A stretch of 64,000 nt of DNA from Phragmites australis (GCF_958298935.1 NC_084933.1:14243001-14307000); one strand, 5' to 3'; positions 36,720 through 49,720 are shown, numbered from the stretch's first letter. Made by a program: numbers and translations. Notes: generated by a model not told the origin, from the letters alone.

Positions 36720-38518
36720 AGTTGGTATGAGTCTAGAGAAAATTACCTCACTGAATTATCCGGTGTTTGAGATTTTGTATTCACTAGATTGTTCGATGTT
36801 AAGGTGAAGGGAGTATCGGAGCATTTCAGCGAAAAAGAAAAGTAGAAGTAGTGCACTGGATGATCCGATGAGAGCAAGCGACGTGACCGGACTAATACTT
36901 GCAGAGGGGGTGCAGAAGCGAGTTAGGTGAAGATGAATGCACTAGAACATTCAGTGTTTATACGTCGTGTACACCGGACTATTCACCGGATAAATTCTTG
37001 TAGAGAGGTTGCAAGTGAGAGTTTGGTGCATGTAAACTGACCGGATGATCTGATTTGGATATGAGATCACCAGAGCATCTCACTGGAGCTCTTTTTTTTT
37101 TTGCAGAGAACGAATTTTCTGTGCGTAAATAAAGTTGAACTCACCGGATGGTCTGGTGTTCAGGATCAGAACGCACCGGCACATCCGGTGTTCACATTTT
37201 CTATATGATGTGATTTCTTTTGAGGATTTTGTTTTGAGCTAACTTAGAGATGATTTTGGAGTGGAAAAAAACATGTTTGCTTGTTTTATGGTGTGTAGAT
37301 GATGGATGTAACTTAGCAGTTGACGATGGGATGATCGGGACCAAGTGGAAAGCTTGGTGCCGGATGATCAAGGAATCCGAACGGAGTCAAGGTTGATCCT
37401 AACGATACGCATGGAAGTCAAGCAAAGCATGGATGTAGAAGGATAAAGATGGCGTGTTGACGAAATCAAGCGAAGGGAATACCGGTACAAATGACAAATC
37501 AGCCTGAAGGATTGGGAGTAGGAGAGACTTGTTGACGGCCAAGATCGTAAGATGGAGTACACGTGTCGACATCGAAGCACCTGCTTGAGGCAAAGTAAGT
37601 GACGGCTAGTCACGCTTTGAAAAGCATACTAGAGTTTCGTAGTTTGGCTACAAAACCACGAGAGGACTGGAGGGTCATATGGTATCATCGCAAAGCTTGC
37701 GTCAAGGTGAAACTAAGTTGTGACCGTTCAATGGATGAAGTGAAAAATAGACCAAAATACCCCGGTGGTAGGTAGGGGTGCATTACCGGTGAGGGGTATT
37801 TTGGGAACATTAAACTTAAGGGCTAAGACACCTCTTTATTCCTATAAATAGAGGGGTAGGGCTATACAGAGAGTGAGCCAGCTATTTTGAGAGCCTAGTG
37901 CTAGGGTTTCAGAGAAGATGAAGATGAGTGCTTAGTCTATATAATAGATGAGGGTTTGAGAAAGAAAATCTTTATAATCCGTCTAAAATAGAGCTGATCC
38001 CTTTAAGTAATGAAGTTTATATTTTTGCGTATACTTGAATTCCTCTCATTCTAGTCTCTCTCCATTGGTTGTCTTGCAAGTTTGTAAGTTATTCTTTTTT
38101 TATTGTGTTTTCTTCTTCTTTTTGAGCTGCATTTTTTCCACCTTTGTAAAGTAATTTTTTTATTTGTAGAGATATATACGTTCATATACTCATGTATTTG
38201 AGAGAGTCTTGAATCTTTTTATCTCTAGACTATCAATTTAAAGAGTTGTTTTTTTATGACTGTCTTTTTGTTTTGATTCTTTCAAATTTCACGCTTTTGT
38301 GCATAAAGACATATGAAATGGTTTTAAATAGAGTCTATGATTCATATTCCATCTGTGGAATTATATTATCTTGAAATTTTTTCTCGTTTTCTAAAGTTTA
38401 TGTTTTTGTTTGTGTGTTTTTAAAAAACGTTAGATGAATAAAAAATATATCATCTATTTCGTAAAAAATTATAAACATCTATTCACCCTCAATGATCAAC
38501 CTATATCAGTCCTACGCA
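36720..38518 (+). repeat. LTR-like repeat with TATA box (family B, copy 2)
   Basis: This is the partner of 28060-29600. It shares CCGGTGTTCACATTTTCT (37186), ATGATCGGGACCAAG (37330), CACGTGTCGACATC (37560), the TATA box TATAAATA (37843-37850) and the end CACC...CAGTCCTACGCA. The 5' part has extra copies of CACCGGA/GATGATCCG-type words, so it is longer than copy 1. A solo LTR is the best reading; start and target duplication remain unresolved. Confidence 0.5.
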
Positions 38519-39547
38519 TACGGATTTCAAGTGCTTCTTTCTGGATCATCTTTCATGACTGATGGTGCCAAATATCGGAGAAATGTAAGGAGACTGCGCC
38601 TCAACATTCTTTGGTTGCAGAAGATCCCAGCCCAAGGAAAGCACAGGGGGGACTGACTGGTGGGTGGTGATTGGGATACTATGGGCACGCTGCCGTTAGT
38701 TTCTGCATGCACATCATCTGTTGCTTGCTGCTCACAAAACCAAGAAGTAAACTACTCACAACTCTCAGCCTGTACTTATTTCTTAATTACACCACCAACT
38801 TGCATGATTTGTTCTCTGACAAGCTCTGGCTAATCCTCACTACCCCACGAAACTACCACTAATCTATGCAGTACAAACACATGCAAACCACTGCATTATG
38901 CTGCTGATCAGCTTTTGGGATCTTATTTTTTCAAACATAAGAACAACTTTCGGGATCATAGGTGAGCTCACTACCCAATCCTCAAACACTGTAACCATGT
39001 GCTGGTGAGTGAGAGGCCATGTCCTCAATTTGTACTGACCTGGGAACTGAATGGATCACATGGCAAAGCAAACAAAATTAGGGCAGAAGCTGGTGAAATC
39101 AGGGGACAAAAAGTTTTGGAAGAATTTGGTTTCACCTGGTTGATTTGCAGTTGAATGGGATCTTGTTTCTACCTGAAATATTGAAATCATTGCTAGGTAC
39201 AAAAAGATTTTAATGGTGATGGGGGCCAATGAGGAAAAGGATGCTCCAGGACCAGGCAGCAAGCATGACATTTGTGGATTCAAAACTTGCAAGCACGTTG
39301 ATTTGTTTACATGTGAGGACTATGGTCCCAGACTCAAATTTCTTGTGCAGTTTGAAATGCAACACATTGCTAACTGCATGCCCACAACGATATGGTTTTA
39401 TTGGTGCCAAGTCATTGTTTACAATTATTTTGTGGTAGCAGATGGTGTTAAATAATTTGGTGTGGTGCTTAAAGCAATTGTAGTTTTGTGGAGTTGATTG
39501 GGACTTTAGGTACGAAAATGAAAACGAAAGGCAACCCCACCATTCAT
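38519..39547. other. Intergenic region without recognised genes
   Basis: Only short unsupported frames are present, and no transposon termini were seen. I cannot assign anything here. Confidence 0.35.
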
Positions 39548-40316
39548 TACTACGAAAGCTATTTTTCGAGACACATACTATTCATTTTTACAGACGATTT
39601 GTAAGACAAACCGACTGAGTACTCGGCTTGGGCCCCGTGAGGTTGTAGACCGCCTGTGAAAATAGCTTCATTTCTACAGACGGTTCACATTAGGAACCGT
39701 CTGTGAAAATATCCCATAAATAGTGCCTCCCATGGGGAGCTCGATTCAGACCGAGCTTACTGTTGTTCGAATAGTGCAGCTTAAGTGGCGGACGTGAATT
39801 TTGAAAACAAAGGGGGAAGATTTTATTTTTGAATTCCTGGGAGGAGACATCTAAGGTAAGAGTATCTCATCCCTAGGTAGTATATTTTTGAAGTATAGTT
39901 TTAGATTTATAGCTTATTTAGGGTTTGAAAATATTCTAGAGTACTCATGGTTCTAGCCATTTAAATCCTTAAATTAGCTAAAATTTATGTAAATATTGAT
40001 TACATTGTGTAGATTCACATGATTCTAGTATTATATGTCAAAATTGTAGCTTCAATTTGATGTTTTTAAGCCTCTAGGAGGTTTCATCATGAATGAGAAT
40101 TTTTTTTATCTAGATCTAGATCTAGATGGAGAGAGAGAGTAATGAATCCATATTATTTTGAGCCATAAATTTGCGCCAATATAGATTCAATTATGTAGAC
40201 ATATTATTATCATAACATGCCCAATTTTTTCTATATTTTTTAAAAAACCTTTTTTAAAATTGATCTTATTATTAATTAATTTATTTATGTATCTAATTCT
40301 GTGGCTGAAGTTAAAG

Positions 40317-41541
40317 ATGGACAGAGCATGGATGTTCGATGCGCCAAGATATGAAGAAATATATATCAAATGACTTTCTACTTTTATTGAAACTGCCGAG
40401 AAGGACGCTTTAATTAAGAAGACAAAGAAAATATATTGTCCATGTTCTGACTGCAACAACCAGAAATTATGGGTCAAATCAAGCATAATCAAATCACACT
40501 TGATCTTGAGAGGTTTTGTCGAAGATTACACATGTTGGTGCAATCACGTCGAACAAACATACAAGCGAACCAAACGATGACATCGCTGCTGATCAAGTGG
40601 ATGGTGATGATGAGGGAGTCGAAGGCGACACTGATGTTATGGTGGATGATGATACCGATTTTGATATGGAGGAAATGTTGCGCCACGTAGAACCGCATGT
40701 TTTAATGGACACGAGAGGTTTAGATAATTTAGAGGCGTTACAGAAGGCATCGAAGGAACTTTTGTATGAGGAATCGAAGGGTTGTGATAAGGAGTTTACG
40801 ATATTGCATTCGGTGCTTGAATTTCTAAAATTGAAGGCCAGCAATGGATGGTCCGACAAGAGTTTCTCGGATCTGTTAAGCCTCTTGACAAATATGCTTT
40901 CGAAGCCTAACTTCTTGACCACCACAACTTATCATGCGAAGAAGCTTATATGTCCATTGTCATTGGATTTGCAAAAAATACACGCATGTCCGAACTACTG
41001 TATCCTTTACTGTAAAGAGTACGAAACCTTGGATAGATGCCCAGTATGCAATGTGAGTCAGTACAAGAGGAATGATGATTGTGACGACGAAGATGCTTTC
41101 GCCAACGCGAAGAAGAAGAAGAAGAAGAGTACTGCTGGTCGTGACGAAGAAGACACTTCTTCTGACGCGGAGAAGAAGAGAAAAAGTCCTGCTATGGTGA
41201 TGTGGTACCTGCCAGTGATCTCCCGCTTGCAGCGTTTGTACTCGAACCCTAGTGACTCTGAACTGATGCGTTGGCATTTCGATAATCGCAAGAAGGATGA
41301 AACTAAGCTTCGACACCTCGCTGATGATAGCCAATGGAGAAAGTTAGATGTCATGTATCCAAATTTCGCTGAAGAACCAAGGAATGTAAGATTCGTGTTA
41401 AGTACCAATGAAATGAATTCTTTCAGTGACATGAGCACCTCACATAGCACTTGGCCAGTGGTCCTGGCCATCTACAACCTTCCTCCATGGCTATGCATGT
41501 CGCAGGGGGTTCTCCATAATCACTGCTTCTGTCCCTGCTAA
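40317..41541 (+). pseudogene. TNP2-type CACTA transposase, N-terminal remnant
   Basis: ATG at 40317 opens a transposase-associated domain (MDRAWMFDAPRYEE, then CPCSDCNNQKLW and SHLILRGF), broken by an in-frame TGA and a frameshift near 40545. The frame 40516-41541 continues with the start of the Transposase_21 family: LKASNGWSDKSFSDLLSLL, HACPNYCILYCKEYE, RCPVCNVSQYK, then WYLPVISRLQRLY and MSTSHSTWPVVLAIYNLPPW. It then runs into unrelated frame at about 41500, where an internal deletion removed the catalytic core. Confidence 0.8.
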
Positions 41542-41559
41542 CGTTTTTCTAAGCGGAGA

Positions 41560-42786
41560 CTCCTATCTCATGGTGGATTTTAAGGACATCCACGCTTTGT
41601 TCTGCCGCCAAAAATTAGACATCAATCTCATAAGCGTGTGGTGCCTGTAAGTGTATACAATCTATCCCTATGTCCATATATCTACCAATATATGTTATGG
41701 AAGCTAATGACTAGTGATTTGTTCTGTAGAATGCAATTTAATGCTACAGAAAAGTTGAATGTACCGGTCGGATTCATTGATCCACAACAAATTTTCCAGC
41801 CCAACCTGATCGTGAAGTTGAGGACAAATGACCCCCGGATTAAGGGGAAGAGTATCAAGGACAAAGCAAGGGTCATAAGAGAAATGACCAAATTATATAG
41901 GCTTGACATGTCAACCTACGTAGGAAGGGCTATGCTAGAAATGCAAGACAAGGACTGCATCATAACTCCCTACAACTTTAAGTAAGTGTGATACGTCCAG
42001 AACCTAACATAAGTATTCAATTTAATTGGCTGATCAAGAACCTGACATAAAGATTCATGTAGCGATCACTTCATTTGTATAATGCTGATACCAAAGTCGA
42101 GCAGACTCGTGGTCCTTAACTCATCTGATCTCCTCCAAAAATCATACCAAGATCTCATCGATGTTATACAGAGGTAAAGAAAATCCCCAAACATAAAGTT
42201 CTTATAAATCATTTATAAATTGATAATTACTTATTGGCATTCAAATATGGTCTACAAGTGGTACGTAACAAAAGGTGGGATACACAATGCGGCCAAGCTG
42301 GATGCGATGGCGGTTCGTACACATTTTCTAGTAATTACAAACCTCTAATGATTGTATCTCACTATTTATGATGAAGAGTTTTATTAAACTAATGAATACG
42401 TTGCGTTTTTATTTGAAGTGCCACAAACAAGGTTTCGACACTATTCTTTGTGGATATTATGTTTGCTAGTTTCTTAGAGTAAACGGGAGGTACACAACGA
42501 ACCCCGAGAACGTAAGTCATCATTGCGCTTGCACATTCTTATTTGGTTCTGTTTCGTTGTCAGTGGTGTTTTAGCTCTTTACCTTATGTTTTCATTTCAG
42601 ACACGGATGATCGAACCTACCCACACCTCTCTCAAAGACGAAGATATCCAAAACGTCAAACGTGACATGTGACGGTTCATCATGCACGAAGTCATCCACA
42701 AGAGTGGCAGATTCTTTGATCTCGAAGGCGAATTGGCTAGTCATCCGAGGCTTTGTGAGTGGGAGATGAAAGAATACTTATGTTGA
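41560..42786 (+). pseudogene. Ulp1-like (C48) cysteine protease-domain gene of the CACTA element, decayed
   Basis: Exon-like blocks read VDFKDIHALFCRQKLDI (41570), a 41710-41985 frame ending ITPYNF, a block near 42065 (DHFICIMLIPKSSRLVVLN), then LCGYYVC and LRVNGRYTTNPEN near 42450-42510, and a C-terminal exon near 42600-42786 (MIEPTHTSL...FIMHEVIHKSGRFFD). The order HxxxxI...LN...CGYYVC follows the His-Asp-Cys plan of C48 peptidases. The Asp position reads Asn, and stops replace Glu after CGYYVC and Cys in the last exon. Many plant CACTA and Mutator elements carry such a domain; the role in the element is unclear. Confidence 0.65.
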
Positions 42787-43296
42787 ATATTTTGCTTGTG
42801 ATGTAAAAATATTATATTTGTGAATATTTTTGTATTTGTGTTGATTCAAATACTGTTGAAATTTGTGATTTGGAATCTGTCTTGAAAATGTGTTAAAATC
42901 TGGAGAGAATAAAATATATGCTCTTTATTATTATTTAAATGAAATACATACACAGGCGTGTTCTAATGTCGCCCACATGTGAAAATCTACCTATCTACAG
43001 GCGGTTACTTAAGAGAATCGCGTGCGGAAAGATATTTTCACAGATAGTTCACTTAAGAAATCGTATGTGATAATCAATTTACACAGACGATTACTTAAGA
43101 GAACCGCCTATTTAAATCAATTATTACAGATGATTTTTTAAGTGAACCGTCTGTGATAATAAGTTTCCACATGCGGTCTCCTTTAATTTGCGCCTATGAA
43201 AACCATCCATTTTCATAGACCTTCGATCACAGATGGGTTAACTAAATACCTGTGTAAATGGATTATGATTCGTCTCTAAAAAATATTTTTTTAGTG

Positions 43297-43724
43297 CCTC
43301 ATTACTAAGCCCAAACAGACTGTAGTGGAGGGGCTTTCGGTGGCTCTCGTGGTTTGGGTTCACTATTCGAAAAAAAAACTACCAAATATAAGTTTTGGAG
43401 AAGCTGTAGCCCAAAAGAAAAGGGCTTTTTGGATATGTTTGATTTCCTTGCAAGGTTAAGCAAAGCAAACCTTTTTAGGGAGAAGAGATAATTTAACTCT
43501 CACTAACATAAGGAACTCTTTGCCCACCCTGCTTAAATTCAAACCAAAGCAAAGGAAGCAATTATACCCTTAGTCTAAGCAAGAACTAAAATTCTAAATC
43601 CAACGCTTTCTTCAAATTTTACATAAAGATCAACGCTTTTGGACTTTATAATAGGCTATCCTAGAGCATAGATTTTTTGTAAGGTCTTATAGGGACATTG
43701 TACTCAGTAATAACCCATAATATG
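43297..43724. other. Short intergenic spacer between CACTA and hAT MITE
   Basis: No gene. It ends in the left 8-bp duplication ATAATATG (43717-43724). Confidence 0.4.
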
Positions 43725-43880
43725 CAGGGGCGAAGCCAGCATCGGAGAGAGGGGGTGCATGTCTCTTTACTATTCATCGGAGCTACAGTAATTTACTGTT
43801 TATCAGGGCTAATTTTACTAATACTTTTGGATGGAGGGGGTGCATGTGCACCCATAATCATGAACGTAGCTCCGTCATTG
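43725..43880. mobile_element. 156-bp hAT MITE
   Basis: It starts CAGGGGCGAAGCCAGC and, read from the right, CAATGACGGAGCTACG, the terminal pattern CANNGNCGNAGCNA of a common plant hAT MITE group. The flanking 8-mers ATAATATG (43717-43724 and 43881-43888) are identical. It has no coding capacity. Confidence 0.88.
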
Positions 43881-44028
43881 ATAATATGGGTCTTGCCCGT
43901 GCCTTTACTAAAACTAGTCACCGTGTACGTGCAAGTCATATCACCATAATACTATAGGATGTATGTATAGAACAATAATATAAAAATCATTTTTTCTTAT
44001 TTTTGATCGTACTTAAAAATAACATTAA

Positions 44029-44792
44029 GATGGTGTTTGGTTCAAGATCTGCAAATGTAAACGCAAATGGAATCAAATTTCACTGGGAATGTAAAGGAAA
44101 TGGGTGTTTGTTTGGTTCAGCCACCGTATCAACTTGAAGCTGAGCACTATCAATATTTCCTTCGACCACTCTCGTGTGCCCCTCACCACTGGTACCTGCC
44201 ACTGGCACGTTGTGTCCTAAAATCCTCGCATGTTTCTCCATAGTTGACACTAAGCTTCTTGGAGTGCGGCGGGAATCGGGAGGAGGGAGACATCGACGTT
44301 CATTTCTTCCCTTGTCGTCATCGCTTGCTTGGCTCGGTGCCGCGCAGGCATGAATGATGCGTGTAGCGAGGCTAGTTTGGCGGCGCAGTGGATCGATGAT
44401 GCGTTGGATTTGGTGGAGAGGTGAGCACGGGTGGCAACACCACGGTAAGGTGAAAGGGGCTGGTTGATATGGTGAGCGGGGGAGCAATGCTGGTCGCGGA
44501 AGCGGTGCGGATGAGTGGACAACATGCAACGAGATTGGCGGCACCGAGGTTGTGTCCAATGCGGGCTTGACGAACTCAACAGGGTGGCTTGGTGATCGAT
44601 CGCTGGAGACAATGAACTCGATGGGAAGAAGCGGTATTGCATTACGTTGAGGTGGGAGGGGGTATCGGGTTTCCAAAGGTCAGGTATCCGATCATAGGGT
44701 AACGGATTGTGGTCCAACTAAAAAAAAAATCTAGCGAAATCAATTAACACTGCAGTCGGATTGTGTTACAAAAGTTCAAACCAAACACAACC
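44029..44792. mobile_element. PIF/Harbinger-like non-autonomous element with GC-rich interior
   Basis: The ends are GATGGTGTTTGGTTCAAG and, read from the right, GGTTGTGTTTGGTTTGAA. Both are flanked by TAA (44026-44028 and 44793-44795), the TNA duplication expected for this superfamily. The 764-bp interior is unusually GC-rich (44130-44700) and contains a 198-codon open frame on the minus strand (44080-44676) with no recognised domain, so captured host sequence is possible. Confidence 0.65.
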
Positions 44793-44795
44793 TAA

Positions 44796-46804
44796 ATTGT
44801 AATGAATACCAACAATAATTGAACATGGATTTATTAGCTTAGTTAGTTTTGGTATGCCATTGTATGGTGCCAAAAACAACTTTGAGCTACTCAGCTACAG
44901 CCATTCGGTCTCCTAGATCAGCCAACTTGATCCTAGCTCGCTGCGAGACCTGCCGCAAATTATTATATTTTTCTTGAGAACAACGGTCGCTAATTAAGTT
45001 GCTTCATCATTTGAAGACTTAAATTATTTTTGTACCTTGGGTGCGGCATTTCTCGGCTAGACGGCACTAGTACTTGTTTTGATTGTTACTTTCTTCTACC
45101 ATAAAAAAGTGTTGTTTTAAATACCAACAGCACCAATACACTATTTTAACCACAAATTAATTATAGAAAATGTGTGTAAAAATATATTAAAGTTATAATA
45201 TTTTGAAATTATTTTTAAAAATAAATCTAGGTATACTATCAGTAAAAGTTTAATCAAAATATTCCAATAAATATTAATGGTTAAATGTGTGGACTGTAAG
45301 TAATCCAAACGGCACTGTTTTGTGACTAGAGATTAGGCAGTACTTAGTAGATGAATCCAAATATCGTCAAATATAATATGCCTCGAAAACAAGAAGTAAG
45401 GTGTGCTAATTGTTCCTCTTGCCTTGGTTTCGTTTCAGCCGTACGTGCACGTGCAGCGGCTGCTAACCGAACAATCAAACTGGCAACTTGGTACGATCCC
45501 ATGCGTGGCATGTTCTGCTCCAAATTAACAATCGAACGGCGTTGCTTTGCAGTTTGCACTGTTCAAAGTCAGCAATAGTATACTAAGGCACTACAGTCTA
45601 CACACTGATATTATCTATATGCTCGTGACAGTAACGCATTCAAGTAAGCGTGGTGTGAGTGCATGTGTCACCTAAAGGGTCGTGCTATCTTTACTCGACT
45701 GAAAACACACTTATTTTCATTAGGTGAATGACAGTTATCTGATCGTGAATTGATGGTTAATGTATCTTTTTCAGCCTCAGCTTTGTTTTGTCTCTACGCG
45801 ATACAGTCCGACAAGCTCTTCCACGGCCGTCCGCTTGCTCGTCTCCAGCGGCATGCCCGTCGCTGGATTTGTTATCGCCTCCCTTCCCTCAGTAACTCAT
45901 CTGTTTTTGAGCTTTTCCGTTTCCGCCACCGCCCACTGGTTATCCTACACCACTCACAACCGATAGTGCCCCCCCTCATCGCTTCACCCACCACCCGTCA
46001 CCTCCCCCATCCCGATTTCAAAGTCCGGCAACACAAATTCCAACCCCAACAGTTCAAAACCTGAAAACTCTAACCACTAACTTCATTGGCGGCGTGGAGC
46101 TTTCGTCAACTAAAATCGCGAGCAATTTCAATCGAGCGTATTGTAGTAAATATGATCTCTAAAGGCGTCACCCGCCGTTGGGCGCCGAAACCAGCACCCT
46201 TGCCTATATATGTCGCCACCCACATCCATTGACATCCACCATCATCTCCCACTGGCTCTAGCAACGGCCACCGGCAAATTAAACCAAGCCAGGCTCCGTC
46301 ACATTTGTTGTCGTCTTCTTTATATCTAGCCGATTGATGTTGCTGCTAAGATGTGGCGATCGATCTGACTATATGTTTTGGCATCATCAACTGCAACGGC
46401 CACGGATTTCACAATTTCTCCGTTTCTCGGGATGCATCCACTTATATGAGCCCACGTACAAACTGCGTGACATGGAGACTAGCTACCTAATGCATGTTTT
46501 TATCATGTTAATTCTTGTTTCACGCAAAGCAATCGATCGATTCTTCGAGAAGAGATTCGGGTTTTGCGCAAGGATGACGACGACATACTCCTACTAGGGC
46601 TCGCAAGGCCAAGACGGGCGAGTCCTGAGTGCTCCTGGGAGTACGTACGTACGTAGCACGTTGGCCAAGGCTAGCTCAGATGCATGCATGCATGCGTGGA
46701 AAGCCGCGAAATCATTGGGCGCGCGCGCGCGAAGAGCGAGTGATTGGGAAAGCTAGGAGATCGAGGGAGGCATTACGAACAGGCCACCGTCTTATTGATC
46801 CCTT
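44796..46804. other. Intergenic region without recognised genes
   Basis: Simple repeats occur at 46640-46660 (GTAC units), 46680-46696 (TGCA units) and 46719-46731 (GC units). The frame at 45750-46064 has no supporting feature. No transposon termini seen apart from the Mutator-like end at 46805. Confidence 0.35.
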
Positions 46805-47104
46805 GAAAAAATAGATAAGATACCAAACCTATATTATAAAAATAAATAATATATTATTATATTTGTAAATATAGTATATGTATTTGACATCTTATTTATA
46901 AAAACGGGGTTTTAGTATATCATGTATTGAAAAAAGAGGACCCTAGCGTTTTCGGCATATGAGGTGGCGAAAACAACTGGGTCTATGTGCTCCTTTGTCT
47001 TGTCGTGTGTAGCTTTAAATGTCGTGTCTTTCATGTGCAGCTTTCGGTGCCGCAAGCTCATGCTACTTTTGGCATCCTATGTCACGTGATGCTACTTTCC
47101 CCGC

Positions 47105-47112
47105 TATAAAAT
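47105..47112 (+). promoter_or_regulatory. TATA box of the second Mutator-like element
   Basis: TATAAAAT is followed within about 40 bp by an untranslated stretch rich in GAGCAGCA words and a likely donor (TAGTAAGT-like) near 47268, consistent with a MULE transposase promoter and first exon. Confidence 0.45.
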
Positions 47113-47269
47113 GAGAGCTGGTCTCAGTTTAGGAGCAGCAACGCGAGTAGATGAACAGCAGCGTGAGGTGAGGAGCAGTATCACAACGAAAGGAGGAGCA
47201 ACAACAGCATAAAGAGAGGAGCAGCAGCGCGAGCTAAACACTTCGAGAGCATTCCATTCAGTAATAGTA

Positions 47270-48080
47270 AGTACTTAGATTACGTATTTAATCAATACTT
47301 AGATTAGTAGTAGTAATTAGAGTAAGTAGATTATTTAATTCATTCTATTATATTTATTTAATTATATTAAGTTGATTAATTAGAGTGCTTAGATTATTTT
47401 CTTAGTTTGATTATATAAATTTGATTAGTTAATGTAATTAGATTATTTACTTAATTTAATAACATTAATTTTATTAATCAGTGTAATTAGATTATTCTCT
47501 TAGTATAATTGTATGAATGTCATTAATCAATTAGAGTATTTACGTAATTAAATTAGAGTTATTAAAGTTACATAATTAATCAGATTAATTAGTTTGATTC
47601 AACTAATTTGATTAATCAGGTTAAGTAGAGTAATATGATTAATCAGATTATTTAAATAGGTCATTGTGAATTTATTTAATGGTTGTCAAATAATTATGAC
47701 ATGTAACTTTAAATATTAATTGTGATTTTTAATAGCTATTTATGGTTTATTAATTATTTTGGGATTCATGTTGTTTAATGTTTATGTAATAGTTATTCAG
47801 TAATATTTATTATTACTTTTAATATTTATTAAATATTTAATAACAATAGTTGTATATTAATACTTAGTTAATGTTTATTAAATATTTTAATTCATTCTTA
47901 AATATTAATTATTTATTTGAAATGAATATTAATGATTTAATTAGCATTGTTAATTAATGTACTATTTAATTTGTATTATTTATTTATTTATTATTTATTG
48001 AATGACATAATCAGTTGTGTATCGTATATACATCTAAGTAGTTATTTTATTACATATACGCTTGTTTAGCAGATACGGTA
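47270..48080 (+). other. AT-rich low-complexity intron of the MULE transposase
   Basis: An 800-bp stretch almost entirely of A and T, built of recurring GATTAAT and ATTATTTAA words, with no coding potential. It sits between the untranslated exon and the first transposase coding sequence (ATG near 48099). Confidence 0.5.
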
Positions 48081-48098
48081 TAACTATCAATATTTATT

Positions 48099-49720
48099 AT
48101 GGAGAACGTCATACTGTTTTGCACGAGAGGCTCTTAACAATTCAGAACTGGAGTCCGGTTGAGCTATCTATTGACCTGGATGGCTATGGCTTGAAATAAC
48201 ATGTTATGAGCCTTTGAGTGTGAACCAGCAGTCTCATACTGTTGTTCTAGAGGGTGTGCATCCATGGTTTGTTCTAAATAGCTCGATCATTGTTCATACG
48301 TTGTTCGAGATGAGATGGAATGACACATGAGCTTTATACTCATGCAAGGTATTGGATGAGAACTTTGAAATAGGGGTGTACATAAATATTGTACCACAAT
48401 TGGTGCTAGATGATGCAGTGACTAGCGTGGAAGGATCATGTTAGCATAAGATGCATTAAGAGGAGGGAGGGCATGTCGGGGAGGGCAGTTTTGGTACATA
48501 GTGAGTTAGAGTGGACCCTCTGAGGTAGATGCAGGATGCATAGATCATGAAGCCAGTGGTAGCGGGGATGAAGCAAATACTGACAACAATGACTCAGTGT
48601 TGGTGATCTAGTATTTTTATGGTGCTGGGCTGCTGGATTGTGCCGTTATTGAGTGTAACACCTTATCTAACTATGGATATCAGAATAGCGACATTCAGAT
48701 CAGACAACAGTTTCATAATAGGGAGGAGGTCATCCACAAGAATGGACCATAAGTGCGTCCGATCTAACCCTACAGAGTATGAGGTCAGGTATATCAAGCA
48801 CCTAAATTGTCCTTACATCGTATGAGCAGATAAGCCAAAATATGAGAATTATTTTATGATCAGTAGACACATCCCACATACATACAATAAAGAGGCTGTT
48901 AGGAATGTGAGCCACGTCGCTGATGCGAGTTTCATAGCCCAACACCTCATCACCATTGTTGGAATGGACATATGTTTGTTACCAAAATCGATTATGGATG
49001 AGGTGCATACTAAGATTGGTATGCTCATCAATTATCACACCACGTGTTGAGCGAAACAGAAGGCGTTGAAGATGTTATTTGGAAGCTTCGAAGAGTCTTA
49101 CAACTATGCTCCGAGGCTACTGTAGAAGAATGACATGACGAATCTAGAGACTCAGTAGGCTATGGTGAATGAGCCGATCAAGCTAGAGAATGGGTCATAC
49201 AGTAACACTACACTGACTGATACTTCATTAGGTTATTCTTGTCCTTTGGACAATGCATCGAAGGCTTCAGGTATTCCAGACTGGTTGTATGCGTGGATGC
49301 CACATTTCTAAGCAGCTAGTACCATGGTACCCTTATGACAGCGATGGTGGTGAATACAAATAATAGGATCATTCCTCTCGCCTGTGCAATGGTTAAGAGT
49401 GAGAACAATGGTAGCTGGATGTGGTTTCTCACCTTGGTGAGGACACGTGTCATGGGTAATAGGAAACGAGTTTGCATTATCTCAAACCACAACAATAGCC
49501 TTCTGCATGAATTGGACGATGATGATTTCATGCCATAGCGACCCCTTCCTTCGAGGCCTCCATCTCCAGAGGACACTGATGACCCTGTAGATGATGGTGG
49601 ATTTATTTGTATCCATCCTTACAACTTCTCATCACCACCTCAGAGACGACAACCATCTTACCCTGATAACATTAACTGACACAACTCGCATACTTCCGCT
49701 AATTTGTGTCGCCACTTTCC
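48099..49720 (+). pseudogene. MuDR-type transposase remnant of the second Mutator-like element
   Basis: Fragments in changing frames follow MULE transposase order. The DNA-binding region reads SNPTEYEVRYIKHLNCPY at about 48760 and YFMISRHIPHTYNKEA with DASFIAQHLITIV at about 48850-48960. Then come KQKALKMLFGSFEESYNYAP (49055-49110) and part of the catalytic domain, NTNNRIIPLACAMVKSENNG with WMWFL and VCIISNHNNSLL (49350-49510). A proline-rich tail follows near 49550-49720. Numerous stops and internal loss make it non-functional. Confidence 0.7.

Larger units (their letters stand above)
39548..43296 (+). mobile_element. Internally deleted CACTA element carrying an Ulp1-like gene remnant
   Basis: The right terminus read inwards is CACTAAAAAAATATTTTTTA; the left is TACTACGAAAGCTATTTTTC, with a C-to-T change in the first base. 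The flanking triplets CAT and CCT differ at one position. Subterminal regions (39590-39720 and 42950-43260) are arrays of ACAGACGGTT/AACCGTCTGT-type words, the typical CACTA transposase-binding pattern. It is 3.75 kb long, and most of the TNP2 catalytic region is missing. Two coding remnants on the + strand are described separately. Confidence 0.75.

Noticed and set aside
44080..44717. Minus-strand 155-198 codon frames as a host gene
   Set aside because: They lie within a Harbinger-like element and have no recognisable domain or splice support; kept only as possible captured sequence.
45750..46064. A 104-codon frame as a small gene
   Set aside because: No domain, promoter signal, splice pattern or similarity that I recognise, and the frame is within the range expected by chance.
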